Origin: Actinomadura madurae
Lineage (GTDB): Bacteria > Actinomycetota > Actinomycetes > Streptosporangiales > Streptosporangiaceae
Direction of reading: 5' to 3'
Length of the DNA stretch: 64,000 nucleotides
NCBI RefSeq assembly: GCF_900115095.1
Contig: NZ_FOVH01000025.1
Location: forward strand, 51,779-115,778
Position numbers and translations under genes: made by a program
The notes under the pieces: generated by a model
The model's database searches: none
The model's input: the letters and a program-made list of their open reading frames with translations, nothing else
What the model was told of the DNA's origin: nothing
Part shown: positions 1-8,502 of the stretch, in pieces
Position numbering within the stretch: the stretch's first letter is position 1
How the letters are laid out: every line of letters starts with the position of its first letter

Positions 1-1
1 G

Positions 2-187
2 ACCATCCTGCATCCGCGGGTGGGGCGGTTGCTGATGGACTGCGAGACCCTGATCACGCCGGACCAGCGTCAGCAGTTGCTGGTGCTCACCCCGGCGGAC
101 GCCGAGACCCGCGAGAGGCTGGACCTGCTGCGAGTCCTCGGCATCGAAGAGTTCCGCGCGGAAACCGGCAGCACCTCCGCGCAGTGA
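2..187 (+). CDS. C-terminal end of MmyB-type XRE transcriptional regulator (partial)
   Basis: Only the last 61 codons lie in the window; the gene enters from the left edge and stops with TGA at 185-187. The visible peptide, with an LHPRVG...LLMDCETL segment followed by LLVLTPADAETRERL, resembles the end of the MmyB-like ligand-binding domain found C-terminal to an XRE helix-turn-helix in many actinobacterial regulators. That domain is PAS-like and binds an unknown small ligand. The DNA-binding part is outside the window, so the assignment rests on the tail alone. No partner gene follows on the same strand; the next gene is convergent. Confidence 0.6.
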   Translation, partial: TILHPRVGRLLMDCETLITPDQRQQLLVLTPADAETRERLDLLRVLGIEEFRAETGSTSAQ

Positions 188-287
188 ATGGCGCGCCCAA
201 CGCGCGTCCGCCCGTCTCCCAAGCGCTGGCCGTGGGCGGTTCTCCTGGCCGCTGGTCGGGATCGGTGGTCTGTCCGGGCCGGGCTTG

Positions 288-614
288 CTAGGTGGTCTCC
301 GGTTCTTCGAGGGTGCTTAGCGCGACCGTTTGGTGGGTGACTGTTCTGTCGTAGGTCAGGAGGGCGGCCTGTGCCTCTGGCTCTACGACGGCTGTTGACA
401 TGTCGGCTCCGGCGAAGGCCTTTATGGCATCCAGGGAGTCCCACAGGGTCATGACTTCCAGCTCTACCTGGCCGTCTGCGTCCCGGCGGAGCAGGTAGGC
501 GCCTCGGTGGCCGTCAAGGTGGCGGAGCGCTGGGAGCACGGCGTCGGCGAAGTGCTCCCGGTAGGACTCCGCCCCCTCGGGGGTCGCGGTTGCGCGCCAT
601 ATTCGGGCGATCAT
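288..614 (-). CDS. Antibiotic biosynthesis monooxygenase (ABM) family protein
   Basis: This 108-residue protein has the length and layout of a single ABM (dimeric alpha-beta barrel) domain: an N-terminal strand (MIARIWRATAT), a YREHFADAVLPALRHLDGH helix, and a central strand pair (GAYLLRRDADGQVELEVMTLWDS) followed by AIKAF. Family members are cofactor-free monooxygenases or heme-degrading enzymes; many are uncharacterised stress or detoxification proteins. No heme-ligand pattern is evident, so no substrate is assigned. It lies 64 bp downstream of the glycosidase on the same strand and may share its transcript. Confidence 0.7.
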   Translation of the reverse strand: MIARIWRATATPEGAESYREHFADAVLPALRHLDGHRGAYLLRRDADGQVELEVMTLWDSLDAIKAFAGADMSTAVVEPEAQAALLTYDRTVTHQTVALSTLEEPETT

Positions 615-678
615 TCTGGCTCCCGGTCGTCAGGGCCACCCGGCGTTGACCGTACCAGCCCTGGCCCCAAATGCGGGT

Positions 679-2043
679 TCACGTTCGCAACTGGTCGAGG
701 GTGATCAGGTGGGTGATGCCGCGGGCCTCCAGGTAGGCGGTGTCGTCGCTGCGGCTTTGCAGGACGACGGACGGGCGTTTCCCCTGGTCGACAAGGTTCA
801 TGAACGGATCGAAGAACGTGGTGAAGTCGGCCGCCGGGATCATGTCGTCGGGCAGGACGAGGGCGGTCTCGCGCGGGGCGGGGGCGGGTGGGCGTGCGTC
901 GTACTCGGCGATGAGTTTGCGGATGGTCTTGCCGATCGGCTTCAGTTTCCGGTCGTTGGTGAACAGGCCGAGATCGTATTCGAGATTGACGTAGCCGCTG
1001 AGCTTCGCATTGAGGTCGTGCGAGTCCCACCAGGTGATGCCGAAGAGGTCCGGGCAGTCGGCCATGGCGCGGATCGACCTTTCGGTCCAGGGCGGGATGT
1101 CGGCCGCGTCCATCCAGACCGTGGAGACGCCGGTCTCCTCGATCCATACTTTTCGCTTCAGGTCGGTGTGGAAGGCATTGATGAGTTCGACGAAGAACTC
1201 GGAATAGTGCGTGGACGACGTGGAGAGCGATCCGTAGCGCTGGATGACCTGCGTCCAGCCCGCCCAGGTGTGGTTGGCGGTCATCGTTCCGGAGGTCGCG
1301 AGGCCGTGACGGCTCCAGTAGTCGTTGTTCTGCCACGGCCAGTGGTCGATTCCGGAGACGTGGATCTTGCCCGGCGCGACCTTCTCGCAGGTGTCGAAGA
1401 GGGCGGTGTGCCAGGCGTCGCCCTGGGCCGGAGTGACCGCCATGCCCAGCGGTTTGCCGAACCAGTGGATCTCGTTGGACAGGTCGAATCCCATGAACCT
1501 GCGGTGCCGGCCGATGCGTTCGGCGATCTGCGCGAGGAGCCATTGCTCCCGCTCGATCATTTCCGGGTCGGTGAAGACGTTCCGGACCGTGCCGTCGCTG
1601 TTGCTGATGAGGTACGGCGGGACGAACAGGACGCCGCTGACCGCGCCGTTGAAGACGGTCACCTCGACGTCGAGGTGGCGGCGGTCGGCGAGGTCGAGGA
1701 GCTCTTCGAGACGGTCGAGGTGCTCGCCGCGGGCGTAGGTGGAGTTCGGCTGCAGTTCCGACCAGACCAGCATGATGCGGATGTGGTCCATCCCGAGGGA
1801 GGCGATGTCGTCGAGGTCGGCCGCGATCGACGTCCGGTCCCAGTCCGACCAGGAGAACCACCAGTTCTTGCTCGGGACGTAGTTCACGCCGAAGCGGACG
1901 CGGCGGTGCCGGTGGCGGCCGGGCGCCGGTGCGTCCGCGTGCGCGGCGGTCGAGGTCAGCAGGGTGGACGCCGCGGCGGCTCCCGCGGTCACCCCGAAGA
2001 ATTTTCTGCGGTCGATCGACGTCGTGGCGGGGAGCTCGGGCAT
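679..2043 (-). CDS. Tat-exported GH5-like glycoside hydrolase
   Basis: A 454-residue secreted glycosidase. Residues 1-36 form a Tat signal (DRRKFFGVTAG, hydrophobic Ala/Thr stretch, cleavage near TAAHA). The rest resembles a clan GH-A TIM barrel of the GH5 cellulase/mannanase type: the acid/base Glu is in DLSNEIHWF (about residue 191) and the nucleophile in VWIEETGVS (about 302-303), with WWDS following as an aromatic platform. Expected action is hydrolysis of a beta-glucan or beta-mannan outside the cell; the exact substrate cannot be read. The gene lies just downstream of the lacI-type repressor on the same strand, a common arrangement for sugar-controlled hydrolases. Confidence 0.72.
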   Translation of the reverse strand: MPELPATTSIDRRKFFGVTAGAAAASTLLTSTAAHADAPAPGRHRHRRVRFGVNYVPSKNWWFSWSDWDRTSIAADLDDIASLGMDHIRIMLVWSELQPNSTYARGEHLDRLEELLDLADRRHLDVEVTVFNGAVSGVLFVPPYLISNSDGTVRNVFTDPEMIEREQWLLAQIAERIGRHRRFMGFDLSNEIHWFGKPLGMAVTPAQGDAWHTALFDTCEKVAPGKIHVSGIDHWPWQNNDYWSRHGLATSGTMTANHTWAGWTQVIQRYGSLSTSSTHYSEFFVELINAFHTDLKRKVWIEETGVSTVWMDAADIPPWTERSIRAMADCPDLFGITWWDSHDLNAKLSGYVNLEYDLGLFTNDRKLKPIGKTIRKLIAEYDARPPAPAPRETALVLPDDMIPAADFTTFFDPFMNLVDQGKRPSVVLQSRSDDTAYLEARGITHLITLDQLRT

Positions 2044-2135
2044 GGGGGCGACCCTCCAGGGTTCGTCTGCGACCCCGGCAGCGTAGGGACGCTCCCCGTT
2101 TCAGGCCAGTGGTCTTTCACGGTTTTCACGAAGCG

Positions 2136-3188
2136 TCAGAATTCCTCGATCATCTTGGAGAGCTTCGCGGGGTCGGTGGACGCCCGGGTGATCAGTTGCG
2201 GGCGGAGCCGCTCGGATTCGGGCGACCGTCCGGCGAGCAGGTCGACGAGCAGGTCGAGGGCCCGGGCGCCCATCTGCCGCATGGGCGAGCGGACGCTGGT
2301 CAGCGGGATGGGCAGTTCCGCGGCCAGCGGGGTGTCGTTGTATCCGGCGACGGCGACGTCCTTCCCGGGCCGGAGGCCGTGGTCGCGCAGGACGCCCAGC
2401 GCGCCGATGGCCGAGAAGTCGTTCACGGCGAAGATGGCCGTGGGCCGGGGTTCGAGGCGGAGGAGAGTCTCGGCGGCGTCGCGGCCGCCGGCGGCGTCGA
2501 ACCGGGAGTGGACGACGTGGGAGCCGGGCACCGGGAGGCCCGCGCCGCGGTAGCGGTCGACGAAGCCGGCGGTGCGGTCGGCGCCGGTGCTGGCGAAGGG
2601 CTCGCCGGCGATGACGCCCACCCGGCGGTGGCCGAGGCCGAGGAGGTGCTCGGCGACCAGCCGGCCGCCGAGGTGGTCGTCGCAGGTGACGGCGGGGTGC
2701 CGGCCGGCGTGCCGGCTGACGAGCACGAACGGGATCCGGCGCTCGGCGATCTCGTCCAGGAACGCGGCGTCGGTGTGCGCGTCGCCGAAGACCAGCCCGT
2801 CGACGTGGCGGGACAGCGCCAGTTCGGTGCGCACCCGCTGCTGCTCCGGCCGGTCGTGGCTGTTCATCACGAAGGTCGTCAGGCCGTGCCGGGCGGCGGC
2901 GTCCTCGACGCCCTCGTAGATCGTGGCGAGCACCAGGTCGGACAGCCGGGGGACCAGCACGCCGACGAGGTTGCTGCGCGCGGTGCGCAGGCTGGTGGCG
3001 TGCGGGTTCGGCCGGTAGTTCAGCCGGGCCGCCCACCGCCGGATCTCGTCGGCGGTCTCGCGGGACGCGGCGCGCTGCGCGTCCTCGGCGGAGCCGTTGA
3101 GCACCCGGGAGACGGTCGAGACGTCGACGCCCGCCGCCTGCGCGATGGTGCGCAGTGTCGCGGGCCGCTGCCGATCGGTTCGGGCCAC
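2136..3188 (-). CDS. LacI-family transcriptional repressor
   Basis: A 350-residue LacI/GalR regulator. The N-terminal helix-turn-helix is clear (TLRTIAQAAGVDVSTVSRVLNG), followed by a hinge region (RLNYRPNPHATSLRT) and a periplasmic-binding-protein-like effector domain ending about 20 residues before the C-terminus. I chose the GTG at 3188 (VARTDRQRP) because the longer reading from 3269 would run through the operator region. It is divergent from the amidase operon and upstream of the glycosidase, so it probably controls one or both. Three LacI-type palindromes lie between 3252 and 3309. The effector is unknown. Confidence 0.88.
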   Translation of the reverse strand: MARTDRQRPATLRTIAQAAGVDVSTVSRVLNGSAEDAQRAASRETADEIRRWAARLNYRPNPHATSLRTARSNLVGVLVPRLSDLVLATIYEGVEDAAARHGLTTFVMNSHDRPEQQRVRTELALSRHVDGLVFGDAHTDAAFLDEIAERRIPFVLVSRHAGRHPAVTCDDHLGGRLVAEHLLGLGHRRVGVIAGEPFASTGADRTAGFVDRYRGAGLPVPGSHVVHSRFDAAGGRDAAETLLRLEPRPTAIFAVNDFSAIGALGVLRDHGLRPGKDVAVAGYNDTPLAAELPIPLTSVRSPMRQMGARALDLLVDLLAGRSPESERLRPQLITRASTDPAKLSKMIEEF

Positions 3189-3251
3189 CCGTCCTGCCTC
3201 TCCGTCGCCGCCACCCCTTGACAGGGCGACCCTCTGGTGCCTTTTATACAA

Positions 3252-3309
3252 CCCAAACGTTTGACCCAATCGTTTGGGTCAGCCAGAGGTCAACGCCCAA
3301 ACGTTTGGG
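3252..3309. promoter_or_regulatory. Triple LacI-type operator between repressor and amidase operon
   Basis: Three 14-bp palindromic sites on the CCCAAACGTTTGGG pattern: 3252-3265 (one half degenerate), 3265-3278 (CCCAATCGTTTGGG, with arms extended by GAC/GTC), and 3296-3309 (perfect). The central CG with flanking AAA/TTT is the usual LacI-family half-site signature. The sites sit upstream of both divergent genes. The first two abut and the third is about 31 bp from the second, close to three helical turns, which suggests cooperative binding or looping. Confidence 0.85.
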
Positions 3310-3354
3310 AAAGAGGCGAGTCGTGGCAGGACGGGTCGACGCGGCGGGACAGGC

Positions 3355-4716
3355 ATGATCGGACCGCCGCCGGGCGCGGGGTGGTTCGCCCGGCGCACCG
3401 TGACGGGGCTGGCCGGTGCGCTGCGCGCCGGGACGACGTCCCCGGCCGATCTGGTGGAGCGGTCGCTGGCCGAGGCGGCCAGGCTCGACCCGGGGCTCAA
3501 CGCGCTCGCCGCGGTCGACGCGCCCGGTGCGCGGGCGGCGGCGGAGCGCGCGGGACGCGAACTGTCCGCGGGGATGGACCGCGGGCCCCTGCACGGCATC
3601 CCGGTCGTGGTCAAGGACGTCGTGGACACCGCCGGCCTGCGCACCGCCATGGGGTCCCGTCACTACGCCGGCCGTGTGCCCGAGCACGACGCGGAGTGCG
3701 TGCGCCGGCTGCGCGCGGGCGGCGCGATCATCGTCGGGAAGGCGGCGACGCACGAGTTCGCGTTCGGCCCCACCGGCGACCGGTCGGCGGACGGGGCGAC
3801 CCGCAACCCGTACCGGCGGGAACGCGTCTCCGGCGGTTCCAGCAGCGGGTCCGCCGCCGCGGTGGCCGCCGGGATCGTGCCGCTCGCGGTGGGCACCGAC
3901 ACCGGCGGCTCGGTGCGCATCCCCGCCGCCTGCTGCGGGATCGTCGGGCTCAAACCCACCCGCGGCGCCGTGCCGTCCGGCGGCGTCTTCCCGGTGGCGC
4001 CCTCCCTGGACACGGTCGGCCCGATGGCGCGCACGGCCGGGGACTGCCTGCTGCTCTGGAACGTTCTAGCAGGTGAGGACGCCCTCGAGCCGGACGTCTC
4101 CGGCTGTCGTGTCGGGTGGGTGGCGCCCAGTGCGCTCCATCCGGCCGACCCGCGGGTGACCGAGGCGGCTCGCGCTCTGCTGGAACCGCTGCCCGTGCGG
4201 GACGTGGCCGTCCCTGGCATCGCGCGGCTGCGCTGGGCCTACCAGGTGATCCAGGGGCGTGAGGTCCACACGATCCACGCCGGGCGGCTGGCCGCCGCGC
4301 CGGAGCTGTACGGAGAGGAGGTTCTCGCCCGCCTGCGCGCCGCCGGGCGGATCACCGAGGAGGACGCCGAAGCGGCCCAGGCGATCCGGGAGCGGGTCCA
4401 CGTCGCGGTGGCGGCGCTCCTGGAAGGCCATGACCTCCTCGCCATGCCCACCGTCCCGATCCTCCCTCCGCCACTGGACGCCCGAAGCCTGTCCCTGGAC
4501 GGAACGCCGATCGACGTCCGAGCCGCACTGCTGTCCCTCACCAGCCCCTGGAGCGTGCTCGGGCTGCCCGCCATCAGCCTGCCCGCCGCACCGGTGGACG
4601 GGCTGCCCACCAGCCTCCAGCTGATCGCCAGGCCGGGCGCCGAGCGCCTGCTGCTCGCCGTCGCCGGCCGTCTGTCCGAGGCGAACCAGACGACCACCAC
4701 CGCATCCCAGCCCTGA
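3355..4716 (+). CDS. Amidase-signature family amidase
   Basis: A 453-residue amidase-signature hydrolase cleaving a carboxamide to acid plus ammonia. The Ser-cisSer-Lys triad can be placed: Lys87 in VVVKDVVDTAG, cis-Ser162 in the GGSSSGSAAAV block, nucleophile Ser186 in TDTGGSVRIP; their spacing fits the family. The ATG at 3355 is preferred; the frame extends to 3274, but that longer start would lie inside the operator array. It is the first gene of a run with the nitrilase-type hydrolase (10 bp downstream) and membrane protein, under the divergent LacI repressor. It could act on a small amide, ureido compound or amino-acid amide; not a GatA, because gatB/gatC are absent. Confidence 0.88.
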   Translation: MIGPPPGAGWFARRTVTGLAGALRAGTTSPADLVERSLAEAARLDPGLNALAAVDAPGARAAAERAGRELSAGMDRGPLHGIPVVVKDVVDTAGLRTAMGSRHYAGRVPEHDAECVRRLRAGGAIIVGKAATHEFAFGPTGDRSADGATRNPYRRERVSGGSSSGSAAAVAAGIVPLAVGTDTGGSVRIPAACCGIVGLKPTRGAVPSGGVFPVAPSLDTVGPMARTAGDCLLLWNVLAGEDALEPDVSGCRVGWVAPSALHPADPRVTEAARALLEPLPVRDVAVPGIARLRWAYQVIQGREVHTIHAGRLAAAPELYGEEVLARLRAAGRITEEDAEAAQAIRERVHVAVAALLEGHDLLAMPTVPILPPPLDARSLSLDGTPIDVRAALLSLTSPWSVLGLPAISLPAAPVDGLPTSLQLIARPGAERLLLAVAGRLSEANQTTTTASQP

Positions 4717-4726
4717 AGGAGCACCC

Positions 4727-5611
4727 ATGTCCGCTGTCAGCCCGGTCACCGCGGCCGCCGTCCAGTTCGACCCCCAGGTCGGCCTGGAGAACAAGGAGAA
4801 GAACGTCCAGCGGAGCCTCGAACTGATCAACGAGGCCGCCGACCGCGGAGCCACGCTGATCGTGCTCCCGGAGCTGGCCGCCACCGGCTACGGGTTCGCC
4901 ACCCGCGAGGAGGCCTACGCGCACGCGGAGCCCGTCCCGGACGGGCCCACCACGCGGGCGTGGACGGAGGCCGCCCGCGAGCGCGGCCTGCACATCGTCG
5001 GCGGCCTGGCCGAGCGCGACGGCGTCCGGCTGTACGACACCGCGGTGCTGACCGGTCCGGACGGAGTGATCGGCACCTACCGCAAGACCCACCTGTGGAA
5101 CAGGGAGAAGCTGATCTTCGAGCCCGGCGATCTCGGCTTCCCGGTGTTCCCGACCCGGATCGGCCGGATCGGGCTGCTGATCTGCTGGGACATCTGGTTC
5201 CCCGAGGTGGCGAGGCTGCTCGCCACGCAGGGCGCGGACGTCGTCTGCAGCGTGAACAACTGGGTGTGGACGCCGCCCCCGCTCTTCGACGAGGCGGGCC
5301 GGTGCATGGCCTCCTACCTGACGATGAGCGCGTCGCACGTGAACAACCTCCCGATCGTGGCGGCGAACCGGGTGGGCGAGGAGCGGGGCGGCAAGTTCCT
5401 CGGGTGCTCCCTCATCACGGCCACCAACGGCTGGCCGATCGGCTCCGTCGCCCCGGCCGAGGGCGAGACGACCGTCTACGCGGACCTGGACGTCGTCGCG
5501 GCGCGGTCGGCGCCGATCTGGAACGACCTCAACGACCTCGTCCGCGACCGGCGCACCGATCTCTACGATCCGCTGCTCGGCTACCGCGGCGGCGATGCCT
5601 TCCCGCGGTGA
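4727..5611 (+). CDS. Carbon-nitrogen hydrolase (nitrilase superfamily)
   Basis: A 294-residue nitrilase-superfamily enzyme with the full Glu-Lys-Cys triad: Glu49 (VLPELAATGY), Lys120 (TYRKTHLWN) and Cys153 (LICWDIWFPE). The family hydrolyses nitriles, amides or N-carbamoyl amines through a Cys thioester; the length and CWDIWFPE motif fit an amidase or N-carbamoylase branch better than a true nitrilase, but the substrate is inferred only from context. It starts 10 bp after the amidase with a GGAG just upstream, and is followed by the membrane protein 11 bp later, so all three are probably one transcript. Confidence 0.87.
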   Translation: MSAVSPVTAAAVQFDPQVGLENKEKNVQRSLELINEAADRGATLIVLPELAATGYGFATREEAYAHAEPVPDGPTTRAWTEAARERGLHIVGGLAERDGVRLYDTAVLTGPDGVIGTYRKTHLWNREKLIFEPGDLGFPVFPTRIGRIGLLICWDIWFPEVARLLATQGADVVCSVNNWVWTPPPLFDEAGRCMASYLTMSASHVNNLPIVAANRVGEERGGKFLGCSLITATNGWPIGSVAPAEGETTVYADLDVVAARSAPIWNDLNDLVRDRRTDLYDPLLGYRGGDAFPR

Positions 5612-5622
5612 GGAGGCCCGCC

Positions 5623-6864
5623 ATGAGCGACACGACGAAGACCTCGCCGGCCGTGTCCGCCCGCGCCGCGGATCCGGCGGTCGGGCGATGGGCGGGCGGC
5701 GCCGTCCTGGTCTCGGTGACCGCGGCGCTCGCCGTCCTCCTCACGCGAGCCGAGGACGGGCTGCCGCACGTCCTGCCCGGCTACACCGCATGGCAGGACG
5801 AGATGTACGCGAACGTCCCGCAGTTCCTGCGCTGGTGGATCGGGGACGCCACCGAGGCCGAGTTCTTCAAGTCCGCGATCGGCGGGCTCGGGATGATCGC
5901 GGGAGGCTGGCTCGCGCACACGGCCTGGCGGCGGGGCCGCCGCTGGGCGGGCTTCCCGATCAGCTACGGCACCGGGCTGTGGCCGTGGCTGCTGGGCTCC
6001 GCCGCGTTCGGCCTGCTGCTGTCCGACCTCGCCTGGGGGTGGACGATCCAGGCGACCGGCCAGTGGCAGCCCACCTTCGTGCCGTTCGTGTCGGTTCCTC
6101 CGGCCGTGGTGCTCGTCTACGGTGCGGGATGGTCGGTGGCCGCCACCGGGGCGGTGCTCGGAGCCGCGCTGACGACGCCGGTGGCGCTGGCCGTGGCGAA
6201 CTACTTCTGCCACCCGCTGCACCTGCCCAACGTCATCGGCAACGTCACGGGCATGTGGGTCGGAGCGCTCCTGGCGTTCCTGATCTGCCGCCATCTGCCG
6301 TGGATGCCTCGTCCGCTCGCAACCGAGCAGAGTAGCGAATCCGCCGAAACCGCCAAGCCCCCGGCGCCGGAGCCGGACGAGCGCGGCGGCGTCTGGGTGG
6401 TCCGGCGCGTGCTGGCCGACTTCACCGAGGCCCAGTTCTACGGCAACGAGATCGCCGCCATCGGCCTGATCGGCGGGACGCTCGCGACCTACCTGCTCAA
6501 CCCGCTGACGCCGGTGTACGGAAGCGGGCTGCTGCCCGCGATGCTCACCGCCCAGGTGCTGGCGGGGACCTTGGGCGTCCTGCTCTACCAGCGCCGATGG
6601 GCCGTCCTCGGCTGGTATCCGACCTTCGTCCCGGTCGTGTCGGTGGCGCCGGCGGTGGTCCTCACCTATGGCGCGACCGTTCAGGCGGTCGTTCTCGGGG
6701 CCGTGTTCGGCGCGGTCGCCGGGCCGCCGCTCGCCGCGCTGGTCTCCAGGCGGCTGCCGCCGGACTTCCATCCGTTCATCGGCAACGTGGTCTCCATGAC
6801 CGTGTGCACGCTCATCGCCGTCCCGGTGCTCGGTCTCCTGCCCGGGTTCGTCTCGACACTCTGA
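5623..6864 (+). CDS. Multi-pass membrane protein with internal duplication, function unknown
   Basis: I do not recognise a named family. The 413-residue protein has about 8-10 hydrophobic segments and two homologous halves. The first half has EAEFFKSAIGGLGMIAGG then PTFVPFVSVPPAVVLVYGA and NVIGNVTGMWVG; the second repeats the order as EAQFYGNEIAAIGLIGG, PTFVPVVSVAPAVVLTYGA and PFIGNVVSMTV. The halves are joined by a Pro/Glu-rich cytoplasmic linker around residues 225-255. The ATG at 5623 follows an AGGAGG. Sitting between amidohydrolases under a LacI repressor, it may be a permease or energy-coupling component for their substrate; that is inference. Confidence 0.75.
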   Translation: MSDTTKTSPAVSARAADPAVGRWAGGAVLVSVTAALAVLLTRAEDGLPHVLPGYTAWQDEMYANVPQFLRWWIGDATEAEFFKSAIGGLGMIAGGWLAHTAWRRGRRWAGFPISYGTGLWPWLLGSAAFGLLLSDLAWGWTIQATGQWQPTFVPFVSVPPAVVLVYGAGWSVAATGAVLGAALTTPVALAVANYFCHPLHLPNVIGNVTGMWVGALLAFLICRHLPWMPRPLATEQSSESAETAKPPAPEPDERGGVWVVRRVLADFTEAQFYGNEIAAIGLIGGTLATYLLNPLTPVYGSGLLPAMLTAQVLAGTLGVLLYQRRWAVLGWYPTFVPVVSVAPAVVLTYGATVQAVVLGAVFGAVAGPPLAALVSRRLPPDFHPFIGNVVSMTVCTLIAVPVLGLLPGFVSTL

Positions 6865-6884
6865 CTCGTCTCGAAGGATCGACA

Positions 6885-7670
6885 GTGCGTCCACTGCAGT
6901 TCAACCGTGATGGCACCGTTCTCGCCGCCGAGGTCCGCGACGGTGACGGTCCACCGCTCGTCCTGCTGCCCGGCGTCATGGCCGACGCAGCCGGGTGGCG
7001 GCCCGTGGTCGAGCACATCGACCTACCCAACCGGGTCATCGTGCTCAACCGCCGTGGCCGGGCGCCGAGTGGACCTCTCGGGCCCGGGTATTCGGTGCGG
7101 ACCGAGGTGAACGATCTCCGTCACGTCCTGGACGCCCTCGGCGAGGACGTGCACTTGTTCGGCTGGAGTTACGGGGCGCTGATCGCGCTGGAGGCGGCCG
7201 CCGGCCGTACGGATCTGCGCTCGCTCGTCCTGTACGAGCCGGTGGCCCACCCCTTCGCCCCGGAGGCGGTGGGGCCGTTGCGCGAGGCCGTCGACCAGGG
7301 GGATCTGGACCGGGCCGTGGAGGTCGTCAACCTCCTGGTGTCCGGGTTCACGCCCGGCTACGTCGCCGAACTCCGGGCGAGCCCGGCGTGGGACGTCCTG
7401 CGCCCGCTGGCCGAACCCTCGGCGGGCGAACTCGCCGCCATCAACGATCACCGTCCCGCCATGGACACCTACGCGGCGCTGGACGTCCCGGTCACCCTGC
7501 TGCTCGGCGAAGACAACGAAGGGAAGGTCCCGTACGGAACGGCGTTCGCGCAATTCGCGCGGGCGATGCCTCAAGCGCAGATCGTGCGCATCCCCGGGCA
7601 GGGGCATCTGGCTCATGCGCAGGCGCCCCGCTCACTCGCACATCACATTCGCGACGCGCTCAAAGGGTGA
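6885..7670 (+). CDS. Alpha/beta-fold hydrolase
   Basis: A 261-residue soluble alpha/beta hydrolase. The nucleophile elbow is GWSYG (FGWSYGALIALEAA), an oxyanion region is at LLPGVMADAAGW, and the catalytic His is in GQGHLAHAQAP near the C-terminus; the acid is probably in LLLGEDNEG. The GTG at 6885 is chosen because it begins at the conserved first strand (VRPLQFNRDG); the frame is open much further upstream but overlaps the membrane-protein gene. It is 20 bp downstream of that gene and probably the last of the repressor-controlled operon, closed by the strong hairpin at 7720-7760. Esterase, lactonase and haloperoxidase-like roles are all possible. Confidence 0.8.
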   Translation: MRPLQFNRDGTVLAAEVRDGDGPPLVLLPGVMADAAGWRPVVEHIDLPNRVIVLNRRGRAPSGPLGPGYSVRTEVNDLRHVLDALGEDVHLFGWSYGALIALEAAAGRTDLRSLVLYEPVAHPFAPEAVGPLREAVDQGDLDRAVEVVNLLVSGFTPGYVAELRASPAWDVLRPLAEPSAGELAAINDHRPAMDTYAALDVPVTLLLGEDNEGKVPYGTAFAQFARAMPQAQIVRIPGQGHLAHAQAPRSLAHHIRDALKG

Positions 7671-7719
7671 AATGAGCGCGCCGCGTTGATCAACGAAATG
7701 GTATCCGGCGGGTGAAGGC

Positions 7720-7760
7720 GGCGGCCGCCTCGCGACCGGGAGGGGCGCGAGGCGGCCGCC
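7720..7760. terminator. Bidirectional hairpin between convergent genes
   Basis: A 15-bp perfect inverted repeat (GGCGGCCGCCTCGCG and its complement) with an 11-nt loop lies between the stop codons of the convergent hydrolase and peptidoglycan-binding genes. There is no long T tract, as is usual in very GC-rich actinomycetes. Confidence 0.7.
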
Positions 7761-7766
7761 GATGGG

Positions 7767-8363
7767 TCACCGCCCAGGCGTGCGCTGGGCCTCGGCGCCC
7801 TTGGCGAACGCGGCGCGGAAGGTGATCGGGCCGAAGATGCCGTCGGCGTCGATCTCCTTGCGCTTCTGGAAGGCGGTGACGGCCTTCGTGGTCGCCGGAC
7901 CGTAGTACCCGTCCGCGACGAGGGAGCGGTCCTGCAGGACCTTCATCGCGTACTGGATGCCCTTGATCTGGCTGCGGCGGCCGCTGCCCTGCCCGACCTC
8001 GCCGCCGTCGTCACGCAGCGCGCCCCAGGTCTCCGCGTCGAGCCTGCCCGACTGGGGCAGGTCGTGCGCGGCCTGGTACTTCTTCAGTGCGGGACCGAGG
8101 TCGGCGGGCCAGCCCTCCCCGGCGGACGTCGGCGTGCAGTCGTGGTAATAGCCGAACTGCACCAGGTAGCAGCGGGCGGAGGCGATGCGGTAGTCGCTGT
8201 CGCCGGGCCCGAGCTCCACCCACGGCTGCGATTCGATCGCCTTGGCCACCGTCGGGCTGGTGTCCGGTCCGTCGGCGCCGGCGGCCTGCATCGCCCCCAG
8301 GCTGGTGCCGACGGCGAGGACCGTCGCGGCGATGGCGAGCACCGCGCGCAGGAGAATCTTCAT
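7767..8363 (-). CDS. Secreted peptidoglycan-binding-domain protein
   Basis: A 198-residue exported protein with a Sec signal (MKILLRAVLAIAATVLAVGTS, cleavage around MQAAGA) and two PG_binding_1-like modules: KKYQAAHDLPQSGRLDAETWGAL and a C-terminal one with ADGYYGPATTKAVTAFQKR then DGIFGPITFRAA. These helical modules bind cell-wall peptidoglycan and often accompany hydrolases, but no catalytic domain is present. The ATG at 8363 starts the signal peptide; an ATG 21 bp upstream would add a non-hydrophobic extension. Two Cys in the middle (SARCYLVQFGYYHDC) could form a disulfide. Confidence 0.8.
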   Translation of the reverse strand: MKILLRAVLAIAATVLAVGTSLGAMQAAGADGPDTSPTVAKAIESQPWVELGPGDSDYRIASARCYLVQFGYYHDCTPTSAGEGWPADLGPALKKYQAAHDLPQSGRLDAETWGALRDDGGEVGQGSGRRSQIKGIQYAMKVLQDRSLVADGYYGPATTKAVTAFQKRKEIDADGIFGPITFRAAFAKGAEAQRTPGR

Positions 8364-8502
8364 CTGTGGAACCCCCGTTCCCATCGATCGGATCCTGTAC
8401 TCGGTGAGATGGCGGCCCGTTCGGAATTGTTCTCGATAAATCCAAGAAAATGGCGCGACGAATTGCTCTGGCGACAGGTTTACCTGATCTCGATTAATTT
8501 AC

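Noticed and set aside
646..2553. Long plus-strand frame opposite the glycosidase
   Set aside because: Shadow of the real minus-strand gene with Val/Asp/Arg-rich, low-complexity translation.
5335..5350. CACGTGAAC string in the nitrilase-type gene as another parS
   Set aside because: Three or more mismatches to the parS consensus and explained by coding sequence.
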